Positions 45,056 to 55,044 of a stretch of 64,000 nt of DNA are shown here, piece after piece. Source of the stretch: JAFEDN01 sp963818985 (lineage in GTDB: Bacteria > Pseudomonadota > Gammaproteobacteria > Coxiellales > Coxiellaceae); NCBI GenBank assembly GCA_963818985.1, contig CAWFUJ010000001.1, positions 62,001-126,000 on the forward strand. The letters run 5' to 3'. The notes below the pieces were generated by a model. That model saw only the letters and a program-made list of their open reading frames with translations, was not told where the DNA came from and ran no database searches. The position numbers and the translations under genes were made by a program. Positions within the stretch are counted from its first letter, which is position 1; every line of letters starts with the position of its first letter.

Positions 45056-46969
45056 CTAGGGTAAACTTTTGTTATAAACTTTACGTCGCAAGTATTCGAT
45101 AAATTCATCTAAACCCATGGTCGTTGATTTCTCACTACCGAGTTGACGTACTGCTAGCGTCCTATCGGCCACCTCGCGATCACCAATGACCAATTGATAA
45201 GGTATACGGGCAATGGTGTGTTCGCGGATTTTAAAGCCAATTTTCTCATTACGCAAGTCTAAAACGCCTCTAAACCCATTTTTCGTAAATTTTCTGCAAC
45301 TTCTTGCGCAAAAGTCGGCTTGACGATCAGTAATATTCATAATAACTGCTTGGACAGGCGCCAGCCAAACTGGTAGCCCGTCTGCGTAATGCTCCAAAAG
45401 ATGCCAATAAACCGCTCTAAGGAGCCCAAAATGGCGCGATGCAACATCACTGGCGTTTGTTTTGATCCATCTTCGGCAATATAATGGGCGCCCAAACGTT
45501 CAGCCATAAAAAAATCTACTTGCATGGTGCCACATTGCCAAATGCGTCCCAAACAGTCACGCAGAGAAAATTCAATTTTAGGGCCATAAAACCCGCCTTC
45601 ACCTGGCGAATAATGCCAATCAACCCCAGCCTTGTTTAAGGCCTCCGCTAATACTTGCTCTGCTATATCCCAAACTTCATCGGCGCCGATACGTTTTTCA
45701 GGGCGAGTAGATAACTTGTAAACAATGTCCGTAAACCCAAAGTCTGCATAAACTTCACGTAATTGATCGATAAAGCCAGTACTTCTATTGAATTTGGTCT
45801 AGGAGTGCAGAAAATATGGGCATCGTCTTGGACAAAGCCTCGAACACGCATAAAACCATGCAAGGTGCCGGAAGGTTCATTACGATGGCAACAACCAAAT
45901 TCAGCCAGACGTATCGGTAAATCCCGATAACTTTTCACCCCTTGCTTAAAGATTTGCACATGACAAGGACAATTCATGGGTTTAATGGCATATTCGCGAT
46001 TTTCCGATTCGGAAAGAAACAAATCCTCACGGAACTTTTCCAAATGACCGGATTGTGCCCACAGACGAGACGTCAACCAATTGCGGGGTATTGACTTCTT
46101 CATAGCAAATATCGTAACTTTCCCCGTAAATATTCGCGGATAGTGCGCACCAGAGTCCAACCATTGGGATGCCAAAATACCATGCCGGGTGCTTCCGGTT
46201 GAAGATGAAATAAATCCATTTTTTTGCCGATAAACCGATGGTCTCGCTTTTCGGCTTCTTCAATACGTTGTAAATATTCTTTGAGAGCTCTATTATCAGC
46301 CCAGGCCGTGCCATAAATTCGTTGCAACATTTCATTTTTAGCATCGCCCCGCCAATAGGCGCCGGAAACTTTAGTTAGTTTAAATGCATATAATTGTCCT
46401 GTGCGACGACATGGGGGCCGCGACAAAGATCGATAAAATCGCCTTGCTGATAACGCGTCAAAGTTTCGCCTTCCGCAATCTCACTAATAATTTCTACCTT
46501 ATAATGCTCACCCATTTGGGCAAACAATTGCAATGCTTGCGTCGCGGCTCATAATTTCGCGCGTTCAATCGTTAAGTCCGCCTTCGCTAATTCTTGCATT
46601 TTTTTTTCGATAGTTTCCAAATCTTCAGTGGAGAAATGGTGATCACAACGCAAAATCATAATAAAAACCATCTTCAATCACTGGACCAATGGTCACTTGT
46701 GCTTTAGGAAATAAAGTTTTCACCGCTTGCGCTAATAAATGTGCTGTAGAATGGCGGATGACTTCCAAACAGGCTGGATCCTTATTGGTAATAATTTTTA
46801 AGTTAGCGTCTTTGTCAATGACATAGGATAAATCAACCAAGCGTTGATCCACTTCAGCGGCGATGGCGGCTTTCGCTAACCCAGGGCCAATGGATTCCGC
46901 CACAGCTCGCGCGCTGATCGGTTCTGGGAATTTTTTTTCACTACCATCGGCTAAAGTGATACGCAACAT
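45056..46969 (-). pseudogene. thrS: Threonyl-tRNA synthetase, many frameshifts
   Basis: All ThrRS regions are recognisable but split over three frames: the TGS domain (MLRITLADGSEKKFPEPI), the editing-site RHSTAHLLAQAVK, class II core (AFKLTKVSGAYWRGDAKNEM, MNCPCHVQIFKQGVKSYRDLP, RNEPSGTLHGFMRVRGFVQDDAHIFC, GTMQVDFFMAERLGA), and the anticodon domain (RNEKIGFKIREHTIARIPYQ). I count at least nine one-base indels, both gains and losses, for example near 46645, 46550, 46543, 46405, 46110, 46068, 45800, 45400 and 45300. The coded residues are otherwise well conserved. The gene is essential in free-living bacteria, so sequence error or another copy elsewhere must be considered. Confidence 0.9.
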
Positions 46970-46984
46970 TAAACCCCTCTCCAC

Positions 46985-47238
46985 ATCAATTGGTAAATTT
47001 CAGCGCTTGAAATCAAATGAACAGAAGTTCTACTGTAATTCATTGTCATTTCCACTGCAATATCTTTGGGTCTGATCCAGACAGTATCTGGATATTGGAA
47101 AATGCGCGTCAGCTCGGAGCATAGATAGCTGATGAGAAACTTTAAAGGCCAGAGAGGAAAATCTAAAAATCTTATAATAATATTTTCTAATTATTAGACT
47201 TTATGTTATACTTAAGTAACTAGAACAACTATTATAGA
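46985..47238. promoter_or_regulatory. Divergent intergenic region with likely promoters for thrS and toxin-antitoxin genes
   Basis: Some 250 AT-rich bases between divergent genes. A TATACT-type -10 box lies about 47207-47212 ahead of the antitoxin, without a clear -35. A small palindrome CCAGA-CAGTA-TCTGG lies near 47085-47099. No T-box-like structure is evident for thrS. No small gene is seen. Confidence 0.35.
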
Positions 47239-47256
47239 ATGAAAGGAGAAAGGCTG

Positions 47257-47538
47257 ATGTTGAAACATACTATTAGCGCAACAGAACTGAGTCGAGATTT
47301 ATCGAGAATTTTGAATAAAGTCCATTATCAAGGTCAGGACTTTGAAATCACCCGTGGAAAAGAAATAATCGCCCGAATTATTCCCGCTGAACCTCATCAG
47401 CATAGAGTAACTGTCAGTGGATTACAGGAATTGCTAGCTAGCCTTCCTCCTTTGGATCAGAACGACCGCCAGGATTTTTTAAAAGATATCAAGGCAATAC
47501 GTTCCAAAATAGACGAAGAAGAAAATCCATGGGGTTAA
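47257..47538 (+). CDS. Antitoxin of Phd/YefM family
   Basis: A 93-residue protein starting HTISATELSRDLSRILNKV, the DNA-binding N-terminus of Phd/YefM antitoxins, followed by FEITRGKEIIARIIPAE and an acidic C-terminal tail (IDEEENPWG) that would bind the toxin. AAGGAGAAAGG precedes the ATG at 47257; an in-frame ATG at 47239 is possible. It overlaps the toxin gene by ten bases. Such antitoxins repress their own promoter together with the toxin. Confidence 0.85.
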   Translation: MLKHTISATELSRDLSRILNKVHYQGQDFEITRGKEIIARIIPAEPHQHRVTVSGLQELLASLPPLDQNDRQDFLKDIKAIRSKIDEEENPWG

Positions 47539-47927
47539 TACTGGATACCTGTGTCTTTATCCAGGCTGAACGTTCTGGCAGGGATATAAATTTCAAACAA
47601 TGGGAAAAAGAGGAAGAAATTTATATCAGTTCAATAACAGTTTCAGAATTATTAATAGGAGTACATAGCGCCAACTATGAAGCACGACGCTTGAAACGAT
47701 CTGCCTTTGTAGAGGCTATTATTACTAAAGTCCCTGTTCTTAATTTTACCGCTGATGTCGCCCGTCTTCATGCGGAACTTTATGCTCTGATAGTAAAGCA
47801 GGGGCATAGCGTTGGGGCTCATGATTTGATCATTGCTGCAACTGCTCTTTCTCATGGGCATTCTGTAGTTACAGCCAATCGCCAGGAATTTGAGCGTGTG
47901 CCAGGATTAAATGTCCTTCATTTTTAA
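47529..47927 (+). CDS. vapC: VapC-type PIN-domain toxin ribonuclease
   Basis: A 132-residue PIN-domain protein. The acidic active-site residues are visible: D in LILDTCVF (about 6), E in VSELLIGV (about 40), D in AHDLIIAATAL (about 99) and the downstream VVTANRQEFERVPGL. VapC toxins cleave tRNA or rRNA to stop translation. Translation is coupled to the antitoxin through a ten-base overlap. The pairing of a Phd-type antitoxin with VapC is common. It lies next to a tRNA gene. Confidence 0.9.
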   Translation: MGLILDTCVFIQAERSGRDINFKQWEKEEEIYISSITVSELLIGVHSANYEARRLKRSAFVEAIITKVPVLNFTADVARLHAELYALIVKQGHSVGAHDLIIAATALSHGHSVVTANRQEFERVPGLNVLHF

Positions 47928-47959
47928 CGGTCACCAGCATCGTTGGAAAATCCAAGAAT

Positions 47960-48031
47960 TAGGCACGAGTGGGATCGAACCACCGACCACCACCATGTCA
48001 AGGTGATGCTCTACCACTGAGCTACGTGCCT
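47960..48031 (-). tRNA. tRNA-Val (GAC anticodon)
   Basis: A 72-base cloverleaf: acceptor AGGCACG/CGTGCCT, D-arm GCTC-GAGC with a short loop, anticodon stem TCACC/GGTGG with loop TTGACAT (anticodon GAC), T-arm GGTGG-TTCGATC-CCACT. CCA is not encoded. It lies directly downstream of the convergent toxin gene, a common site for mobile insertions. Confidence 0.93.
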
Positions 48032-48097
48032 ATTTTAAAAAAGTCAACATAGCATTTAATTGCTATATAATCAAGCAAGTAACGTGACTCTCTTAGG

Positions 48098-49924
48098 TTA
48101 TATCGTAAAATCAATCAATGGTTGGGCTGGGTTCTTAAGAACCAGTGCAGCGGTAATTAAAGAAAGATGGGCTAAAGCTTGGGGAAAATTACCTAACATT
48201 TTTTTATTCTTGGTATCAAACTCTTCAGAAAACAAGCCTAAATTATTAGCGGTGGCAATAGCCGTATCAAAAAATTTTTGTGCTTTCTCAGACCGGTTTT
48301 GCCTTACTAAATTATTTACTAGCCAAAAGGTACATGTGACAAAAATACCCTCTTCTCCTTTAAGAGGATCGCTGTTTAGTGGATAACGACGTATTAAACC
48401 ATTTTCCTCCAGATCTTCTATGATCGCATCGGTCGTGCGAATCATACGTTCATCAGTATGATCAATGAATCCAAAAACAGGTAATAAGAGTAAAGAAGCA
48501 TCCATGATGGGTTTATCAAATGCCTGAATGAATACCCCACGTGATTTATCATAACCTTTACTTTCTATTGATTCACGAATCTCATCGCCGGTTTTTTTCC
48601 AATCCTTATAAGGAGCTTCATAGTTTAGTGCATGACCTAATTTAATACCCAAATTAATAGCTGTCCAGCACATAACTTTAGAAAATACGAAATGGCGTAG
48701 ATCATCTCTAAACTCCCAAATTCCACTACCTGGATTTTGCCATTCCTGTCTTGCTTTATTGACAATTGAAACTAAAAAGTCCCAACCTCCTCGATCCGGT
48801 GAATGTCCAAGCTTATACAAGCGCCATGCATTAGAAAGTAAGTATCCATACACATCCAATTGTTTTTGGGTGTAGGCGAGATTTCCGACACGCACGGGCT
48901 TTGAATTAAGATAACCATTTAAATCAAGAGTGAATTCTAATAGTCTTCGTCGCCCATCTCTCCCATAGACCACTTGCAATTCTTCAGCATTATCTGCGGT
49001 ACAACGTTGGATGAAGCGATGGAAATCTATCGCCTCTTTGTCAAAGCCCAATTCAGACAGTGACAAAACTGTAAAGAAGGAATCTCTTACCCAACTGTAT
49101 CGATAATCCCAATTACGTTCTCCATGGAAGGCTTCAGGTAAAGAAGTAGTAGGTGCAGCAATAATTGCACCAGTCAAAAAATTAGCAAGACTTTTTAAAA
49201 CCAGTACCGAACGTTCAACCCTCTTTGGCTCACAGACATTGGTAAAATCACCTTTACTAAGCCAATTTTCCCACCAATTATGAGTTTCTTCAAAACGTAA
49301 ATTGAATTCCTCAATCGAAGGAACATCTATTGGAGGACTGGTTAATTCTTCTGGTCTTTTATAAATGATTGATAAATAAACTTTCTGACCTTGTGAAATA
49401 ACAAACTCACTTCCTAAAGAATTTTTGCTGACATCAAACTGTATGTTACCCGATAATAATAATCCTGAGCTTCCTCCAATAACTGTACAAACATTTGTAT
49501 TTTCATGTTGCTTAATATCAGGAGCAATCGCACCATAATCAAACCTGGGAACAATTTTTAATTGGATTTTCATGTCGCCTTCTAAACCTTCAACTATCCT
49601 GATGAGTTGTTGATGGGGTTGGTGATGATTTGTTTTTCGCATTGAAAAAAAATCGAATATGCGAACATGAGCGGTTTTAGTTTTGAAATGAGTTTCCAGA
49701 ATCATAGTTCTATCTAGATAATTATGACTAGAATCAAAATCATCTATCGGTGAAATTTCACAAAAGCCACCCTTATCCCAATCTAATAATCTCCCGAAGC
49801 AGCTTGACGAATCTATTGAGGGCATACAGCACCAATCAATTGATCCGTATTTGGAAATAAGCGCCGCAGAAAAACAGTCTCCGATAAATCCATAGTCAGC
49901 AATCGGCGGATACGTTGTTGTCAT
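48098..49924 (-). CDS. Glycoside hydrolase family 15 protein (glucoamylase/trehalase-like)
   Basis: A 608-residue soluble protein of the GH15 group with an N-terminal beta-sandwich (IADYGFIGDCFSAALISKYG at the start) and an (alpha/alpha)6 barrel. The GH15 signature HGERNWDYRYSWVRDSFF lies near residues 268-285, and the catalytic acids are expected in the ESKGYD and PLKGEEGIFVTCTFW regions. No signal peptide, so cytoplasmic. Members split alpha-glucans or trehalose. It is intact and heads a minus-strand metabolic group whose next upstream genes are frameshifted. The sugar substrate is uncertain. Confidence 0.9.
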   Translation of the reverse strand: MTTTYPPIADYGFIGDCFSAALISKYGSIDWCCMPSIDSSSCFGRLLDWDKGGFCEISPIDDFDSSHNYLDRTMILETHFKTKTAHVRIFDFFSMRKTNHHQPHQQLIRIVEGLEGDMKIQLKIVPRFDYGAIAPDIKQHENTNVCTVIGGSSGLLLSGNIQFDVSKNSLGSEFVISQGQKVYLSIIYKRPEELTSPPIDVPSIEEFNLRFEETHNWWENWLSKGDFTNVCEPKRVERSVLVLKSLANFLTGAIIAAPTTSLPEAFHGERNWDYRYSWVRDSFFTVLSLSELGFDKEAIDFHRFIQRCTADNAEELQVVYGRDGRRRLLEFTLDLNGYLNSKPVRVGNLAYTQKQLDVYGYLLSNAWRLYKLGHSPDRGGWDFLVSIVNKARQEWQNPGSGIWEFRDDLRHFVFSKVMCWTAINLGIKLGHALNYEAPYKDWKKTGDEIRESIESKGYDKSRGVFIQAFDKPIMDASLLLLPVFGFIDHTDERMIRTTDAIIEDLEENGLIRRYPLNSDPLKGEEGIFVTCTFWLVNNLVRQNRSEKAQKFFDTAIATANNLGLFSEEFDTKNKKMLGNFPQALAHLSLITAALVLKNPAQPLIDFTI

Positions 49925-50038
49925 GTTTTTTTATCCATCAAACCTTGCTCTATACATTTGTGAGAATTACCCATAATAATACGATTATAAATATTGAGAG
50001 ACCCGTAAAGCTCAACCAAAATATTTTCCTATGCATAG

Positions 50039-50966
50039 TCATCCACAAAAATGGGCTGCTGTTTCGCGCTTCTTTTCCAAAGGTTCCATGTGGGCCACGA
50101 TCCCCGGCAACGGATGCCAAACATTATTTTGATGGTTTGGGTCTTTTTTTTCTGAAGTTTGTTGTCCTTTATAACCCATTTTGCCAAGATACTTATCCAT
50201 CAGACCCGGTGCAATTTTATTTGCGATAATGGCTTCAAATGTAGGAGTAGCCCACATAGACTTGTCTGCGTTTATTGGTAGCTGCAAACACAATAGCTTT
50301 TGCCGCCACTTCTGGTTGAAAACCAGTTCCCATTGGTCTTGGTTTATTGGGAAGTTTATTCATGACCCAACCAAATTGTGGTGTATTCATCGCGGGCAAT
50401 TGCACAATCGTCAGATGAACTTTGCTCTGATCATGAAATAATTCACAACGAAGCGATTCAAAAAATCCTTCTACGCCATGTTTAGCGCCGCAATACGCAG
50501 ATTGTAAAGGAATGCCTCGGTATGCAAGCGCTGAGCCAATCAACACGATCGTGCCGGCAATCTCGTGGGAGCATGTGTTTTAACGCAGCCATCGTCCCAT
50601 AAACCTGACCCAAATAGGTCACTTCTGTGACGCTTTTAAATTCTTCCGGGGTAATTTGCTTAATTGGAGCAAAAACACTGCACATGGCATTGTTGATCCA
50701 AATATCAATAGGCCCCATTTCAATTTCAATTTGATCGGCGGCCTGTGCTATGGCATGTTGAATCACTGACATCGATTTCATAAATGCTGCGCGAGTGCCG
50801 CCATTTTTTTCCACATCTTTTTTTGCACCCTCAGACCATCGTTACCTCGAGCAATTAAGGCGATTTGAGCACCATGTTTTAGCAAAAGCAATGACCGTGG
50901 CACGACCAACCCCTGCGGATGCACCAGTAATAACGACTATTTTGTTCTTTTAAGATTAATGCTCAT
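50039..50966 (-). pseudogene. Short-chain dehydrogenase/reductase, several frameshifts
   Basis: A complete SDR of about 305 residues is recognisable in fragments. The Rossmann start is KIVVITGASAGVGRA, then PIDIWINNAM, the catalytic Tyr-Lys segment IPLQSAYCGAKHGVEGFFES, and a C-terminal extension (NKIAPGLMDKYLGKMGYKGQQ) typical of a larger SDR subgroup. At least five one-base indels are visible: an A-run near 50946, an extra A near 50878, and others near 50840-50750, 50558 and 50258. Every break is an indel, with no internal nonsense substitution seen. It directly follows the FAD/Fe-S oxidase gene. Confidence 0.85.
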
Positions 50967-53897
50967 ATGATTTTTCTTCTTTAATCCCATTTGTATGAGT
51001 TCAGCCATATGCATGGCACGTCGCTCTGTACATCCACCAATTTGGTTGCGGCAACTAAAACCATCCGCGATGATATATCGTTTCTTCAGAGGCGTTGCGC
51101 ACTGCAGGCAAGAGAACCTCTTCGCCTACTTTCATGGAAACTGAATAGCGTTCGCCTTTTTCATAACCAAAACTTCCTGCCATACCACAACAACCCGAAT
51201 CTAAAATTTCAAATTGCAAACCCATTTTTTTTAAAATATTTTTTTCATTTTCCATTCTTACAATCGATTTATGATGACAATGTCCGTGCACGATTGCTTT
51301 TACCGAGATAATTGCGGTGGCTGATAGTTTTCAACTTTCTTTTCAAGAAATTCACTGAGGAAAAAGGTTTGTTGACTTAAACGTTTAGCATCTTCATCAT
51401 GGGGAAATAAATTGATTAGCTCATCACGAAAAACCGCAACACAACTTGGTTCTAATCCCACAACGGGAATGCCTGCGCGAATTTCTTCTCGTAAGTGTTG
51501 TATAATTTGCTGTAATTGATGTTTTGCTAAATTGAGAAAACCAAAATCGTAAAGTGGTCTGCCACAACATAAGTTTATTTCCGGGACGATAACTTCATAA
51601 CCTGCATGCTTCAAAAACATCTACTGCGGCAAGCGCTATTTCCGGATGAAAATAATTATTAAATGTATCAGGCCATAGAATAACTTTTAGTGCACTTGAA
51701 AATTTATTTTGCCTTGCTTCACCATTGTTTAAAATTTTGTGTAGCATACACAGGGAAAATCGCGTTCTTGCGTCATACCTATCATTAATTTGACTAACGT
51801 TTTAATACCCCATGTCTGCGTAAAAAAATTGGTTATACGAGGCGTCTAATGTCGCTACTCTTGACCACCAATAAATAAGACCAAAAGCATAAGCAGAGCG
51901 TGGACGGATACTGCCAGCATAAAAATGGGCTAGAAATTCCGATTTATAAGTCGCCATATCTACATTAACGGGACAATCATGTTTACAACCTTTACAGGCT
52001 AAGCAAAGGTCTAATGCTTCTTTTACATATTTATCACGCCAGCCTTTTTTGCCGATGGTACTGCCTTCCAGCATCTCAAAAAGTAATCGCGCCCGTCCTC
52101 GTGTCGAATATTTTTCTTCGCTGGTGGCACGATAGCTGGGACACATGGTGTTTTTATGCTCATCGGCGACACTCACCCACTCCGACACAACGAAGCGTCG
52201 CTTCTGCAAAACTGTTCTTTATCATTTGGGAAATTGAAAATGCGTTTCTGGATGCCATGGATTGTAATTTGTTCCTAAGCGTAAATTATCAACAATTAAG
52301 ATGGGATTAATTTTTTTTCCAGGATTCATCTTCCAATGTGGATCCCAAATGGATTTAAATTCACGAAATGCTTCAATTAATTCTTCGCCAAACATTTTGG
52401 GTAACAATTCTGCTCTAGATTGTCCATCTCCATGTTCCCCAGAAAGTGAACCTCCAAAACTCACCACTAAATCTGCGGCTTCACCTAAAAAAGTAGCGAA
52501 ATTTGGTAATACCCAGTTCTGTTTTTAAATCAAATGGAATTCGACAATGAATACAACCTTCGCCAAAGTGGCCATAAACTGAAGCTTTATAATCAAATTT
52601 TTTAAATAATTTTTTTAATTCACGAAGATATTCGCCAACTTTTTCAGGCGGGACGGCGGAATCTTCCCAACCTGGCCAAGTTGCAGGTTCAGCAGGAACA
52701 TCGGCAGTCGCACCTAATCCAGATTCGGATTATCCAAACTATATTTGCCTTCTTCACTGGTATAAATCCGCATTGAGGGCCATTTTTTTTCTTTTTTAAT
52801 TCGGACTCTAAATGTTTGCATTTTTGTCTGGCTTCTTCTTCATCTTCACCACCAAACTCAACAATCAACCATCCTTTACCCTCTGGAAGTAAACCTAAGT
52901 CTTCAGCAAGTAATTTTTTCTTACGCATATACTCAGTGAGTAGCTCATCTATTCCTTCAAGGGCACAAGGTTTATGGCCCATAATTTCCATAATATGATC
53001 TCCAGCTTCATAAACATCCGGATATCCCAAAGACATGAGTGAACGACCTTGCGGATTGTAAACTAATTTCGTTGTCGCTTCTAAAATAGTGACGCAAGTT
53101 CCTTCTGAGCCCACTAAAGCTCGGGCAACATTAAAATTATTTTCAGGAAATAACTCGTCAAGATTGTAACCCGAAACGCGACGAGGAATTTTCGGAAAAC
53201 GTTCACTAATAAGGTTGGCATATTTATCACGTAATGCTTTAAGTTGTGAATAGATTTCTCCGCGACGACCTCCTTCTTTAATGATTGCTTCTAATTCTTC
53301 TTCACTGGTTTCTCCAACTCGAAATCGACAACCATCATAAGTCAGGATTTCTAATTCTTCTATATTATCAGCGGTGCGTGCCCCATTACCTGCAAAAACC
53401 GCCAAGACAGAATGAACACCGCAGGAATCATTACCGATCATTCCACCCAGCGTATTATGATTATGAGTAGCAGGATCCGGGCCAAAAATCAAATCATGTT
53501 TTTTAGCTGCATCTTGCATATTATCTAATACACAGCCGGGCTGCACCCGTGCAAGTTTTTTCTCAGGATTTATTTCCAAAACTTGATGCAAATATTTTGA
53601 AAAATCTATAATCACCGCGACATTACAACACTGTCCAGCTAGACTTGTTCCACCTCCACGACATAAGACCGGAGCTTTATACCGATAACAAATGTCGATT
53701 GTATCAATCACATCTTGGATAGTTTTAGGAATAACTACACCAATAGGAGTTTGTCGATAATTCGATCCATCAGTGGCGTATAATGCACGACTGCCATCAT
53801 CAAAACGAACTTCACCTTGTATCTTTGAACTTAAATCCCGTATTAATGCTTCCACATCGACGAATGAATTTTTTACTTCGTTCCCCACTTCTTTCAT
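50937..53897 (-). pseudogene. FAD-linked and Fe-S oxidase (D-2-hydroxyacid dehydrogenase/GlpC-GlcD fusion), frameshifted
   Basis: A large two-domain enzyme of about 980 residues. The first 390 residues are one frame: FAD-binding PCMH domain with CRGGGTSLAGQCCNVAVIIDF, GPDPATHNHNTLGGMIGNDSCG and ALVGSEGTCVTILEATTKL. Later frames give YGHFGEGCIHCRIPFDLK, SGEHGDGQSRAELLPKMFG, the Fe-S motif CLACKGCKHDCPVNVDMATYK, and two CCG domains (INLCCGRPLYDFGF, GHCHHKSIVRM with DSGCCGMAGSFGYEKGE). It likely oxidises a D-2-hydroxyacid into the quinone pool. At least six indels break it. The 3' end is approximate because it runs into the SDR start. The ATG at 53897 has AGGGAG upstream. Confidence 0.85.
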
Positions 53898-53928
53898 TCT
53901 GCACACTCCCTTACGAAAAAAAAAGTTT

Positions 53929-55044
53929 CTAAATAAGATATCTTTTTATATCAGCGCTTCTTAGTTCCAGCCCATGTCCAGCCCTAGAAAGATCGGGGCG
54001 TAAATGTCCATTAATGGGTTCGAGAATCCCGTCAAAGAAAATCTTTTCAATTCTGACATGATCGTGAAAATATTCGACATGACGAAGAGGTATCACCGCA
54101 CAACCCATTTGCCCATGTAATTGCGGTGCGGTATGGGCTGAAAGTTCTAAACAGCGGGCGTGACAGAGTGCGCCCACTTGAATAAAAACCGTGATACCGC
54201 CACATCGAGTTGCATCGGCTTGCAAAACATCCACAGCACCTGCATTCAGCATCTGGTGAAAATAAGGTAAATCGTAGCCATACTCCCCAGCAGCAATATC
54301 CATCCCCAGGGGCGAATGATCGCGTAATAAGCGTAATCCCTCAAGATCATCGGATGAAACCGGTTCTTCAAACCAGCTGACGCTAGATTCGTGAAAGACT
54401 TTCGCAAATGCTAAAGCTTGTTTGCGATTATAGGCGCCATTTGCATCCACAAATAATTGAGCATCATGGCCGATTGCTTTGCGCGCCATGGTGATTCGAT
54501 GAGGATCATCGGAGGGATTACGACCAACTTTCATTTTAAATTTTGAAATACCTTGATTTAACCAACCTTCAAATTGGTCTTGGAGTTCTTTATCTGTATA
54601 AGAAGTGAATCCGCCACTCCCATAAATCGGTACACTTTCGTGAGCCGCATCTAAAAGTGTTGCCAGAGGAATATCAAAGAGACGTGCCTTTAAATCCCAT
54701 AATGCGATATCCACCGCTGAGATAGCCATTGAACAAATTCCAGGTCGGCCTAAGTTGCGTATGCTCTTGACCATTTCCAACCATGCACTAGATATTGACA
54801 ATGCATTTCTGCCTTTAACAATTTTTGCCAATTTTTCATTTATTAACTGAGCCACCGACTGATCTGCATAAGTGTAGCCCAAACCCATTTTATCTGCTGC
54901 GTACAGTTGGACTAAAACTATTGTCGTTGAGTTCCATTCGATTGTTCCATCGGATTCCGGAAGATCAGTGGGAATGGTATAGGCAGATACGACAACTTTC
55001 TCGATGGGAACAAATGAATTTTCTCCTAAGGTATCAATCACCAT
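53929..55044 (-). CDS. Mandelate racemase/muconate lactonizing enzyme family protein
   Basis: A 371-residue enolase-superfamily enzyme. Barrel residues are visible: the lysine pair in SKFKMKVGRN (about 163-170), metal ligands in QLFVDANGAYNRKQA, FEEPVSSDDLEG and AAGEYGYDL, and a late histidine in ELSAHTAPQLH. It abstracts a proton alpha to a carboxylate; the family includes sugar-acid dehydratases and racemases, and the substrate is unknown. The ATG at 55044 lies in the 3' end of the TPP enzyme gene (11-base overlap) with AAGGAT upstream, so both are co-translated. Confidence 0.88.
   Translation of the reverse strand: MVIDTLGENSFVPIEKVVVSAYTIPTDLPESDGTIEWNSTTIVLVQLYAADKMGLGYTYADQSVAQLINEKLAKIVKGRNALSISSAWLEMVKSIRNLGRPGICSMAISAVDIALWDLKARLFDIPLATLLDAAHESVPIYGSGGFTSYTDKELQDQFEGWLNQGISKFKMKVGRNPSDDPHRITMARKAIGHDAQLFVDANGAYNRKQALAFAKVFHESSVSWFEEPVSSDDLEGLRLLRDHSPLGMDIAAGEYGYDLPYFHQMLNAGAVDVLQADATRCGGITVFIQVGALCHARCLELSAHTAPQLHGQMGCAVIPLRHVEYFHDHVRIEKIFFDGILEPINGHLRPDLSRAGHGLELRSADIKRYLI

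Noticed and set aside
49915..50229. 104-codon plus-strand frame between GH15 and SDR genes
   Set aside because: It lies opposite the SDR C-terminal extension, which is recognisable as protein on the minus strand.
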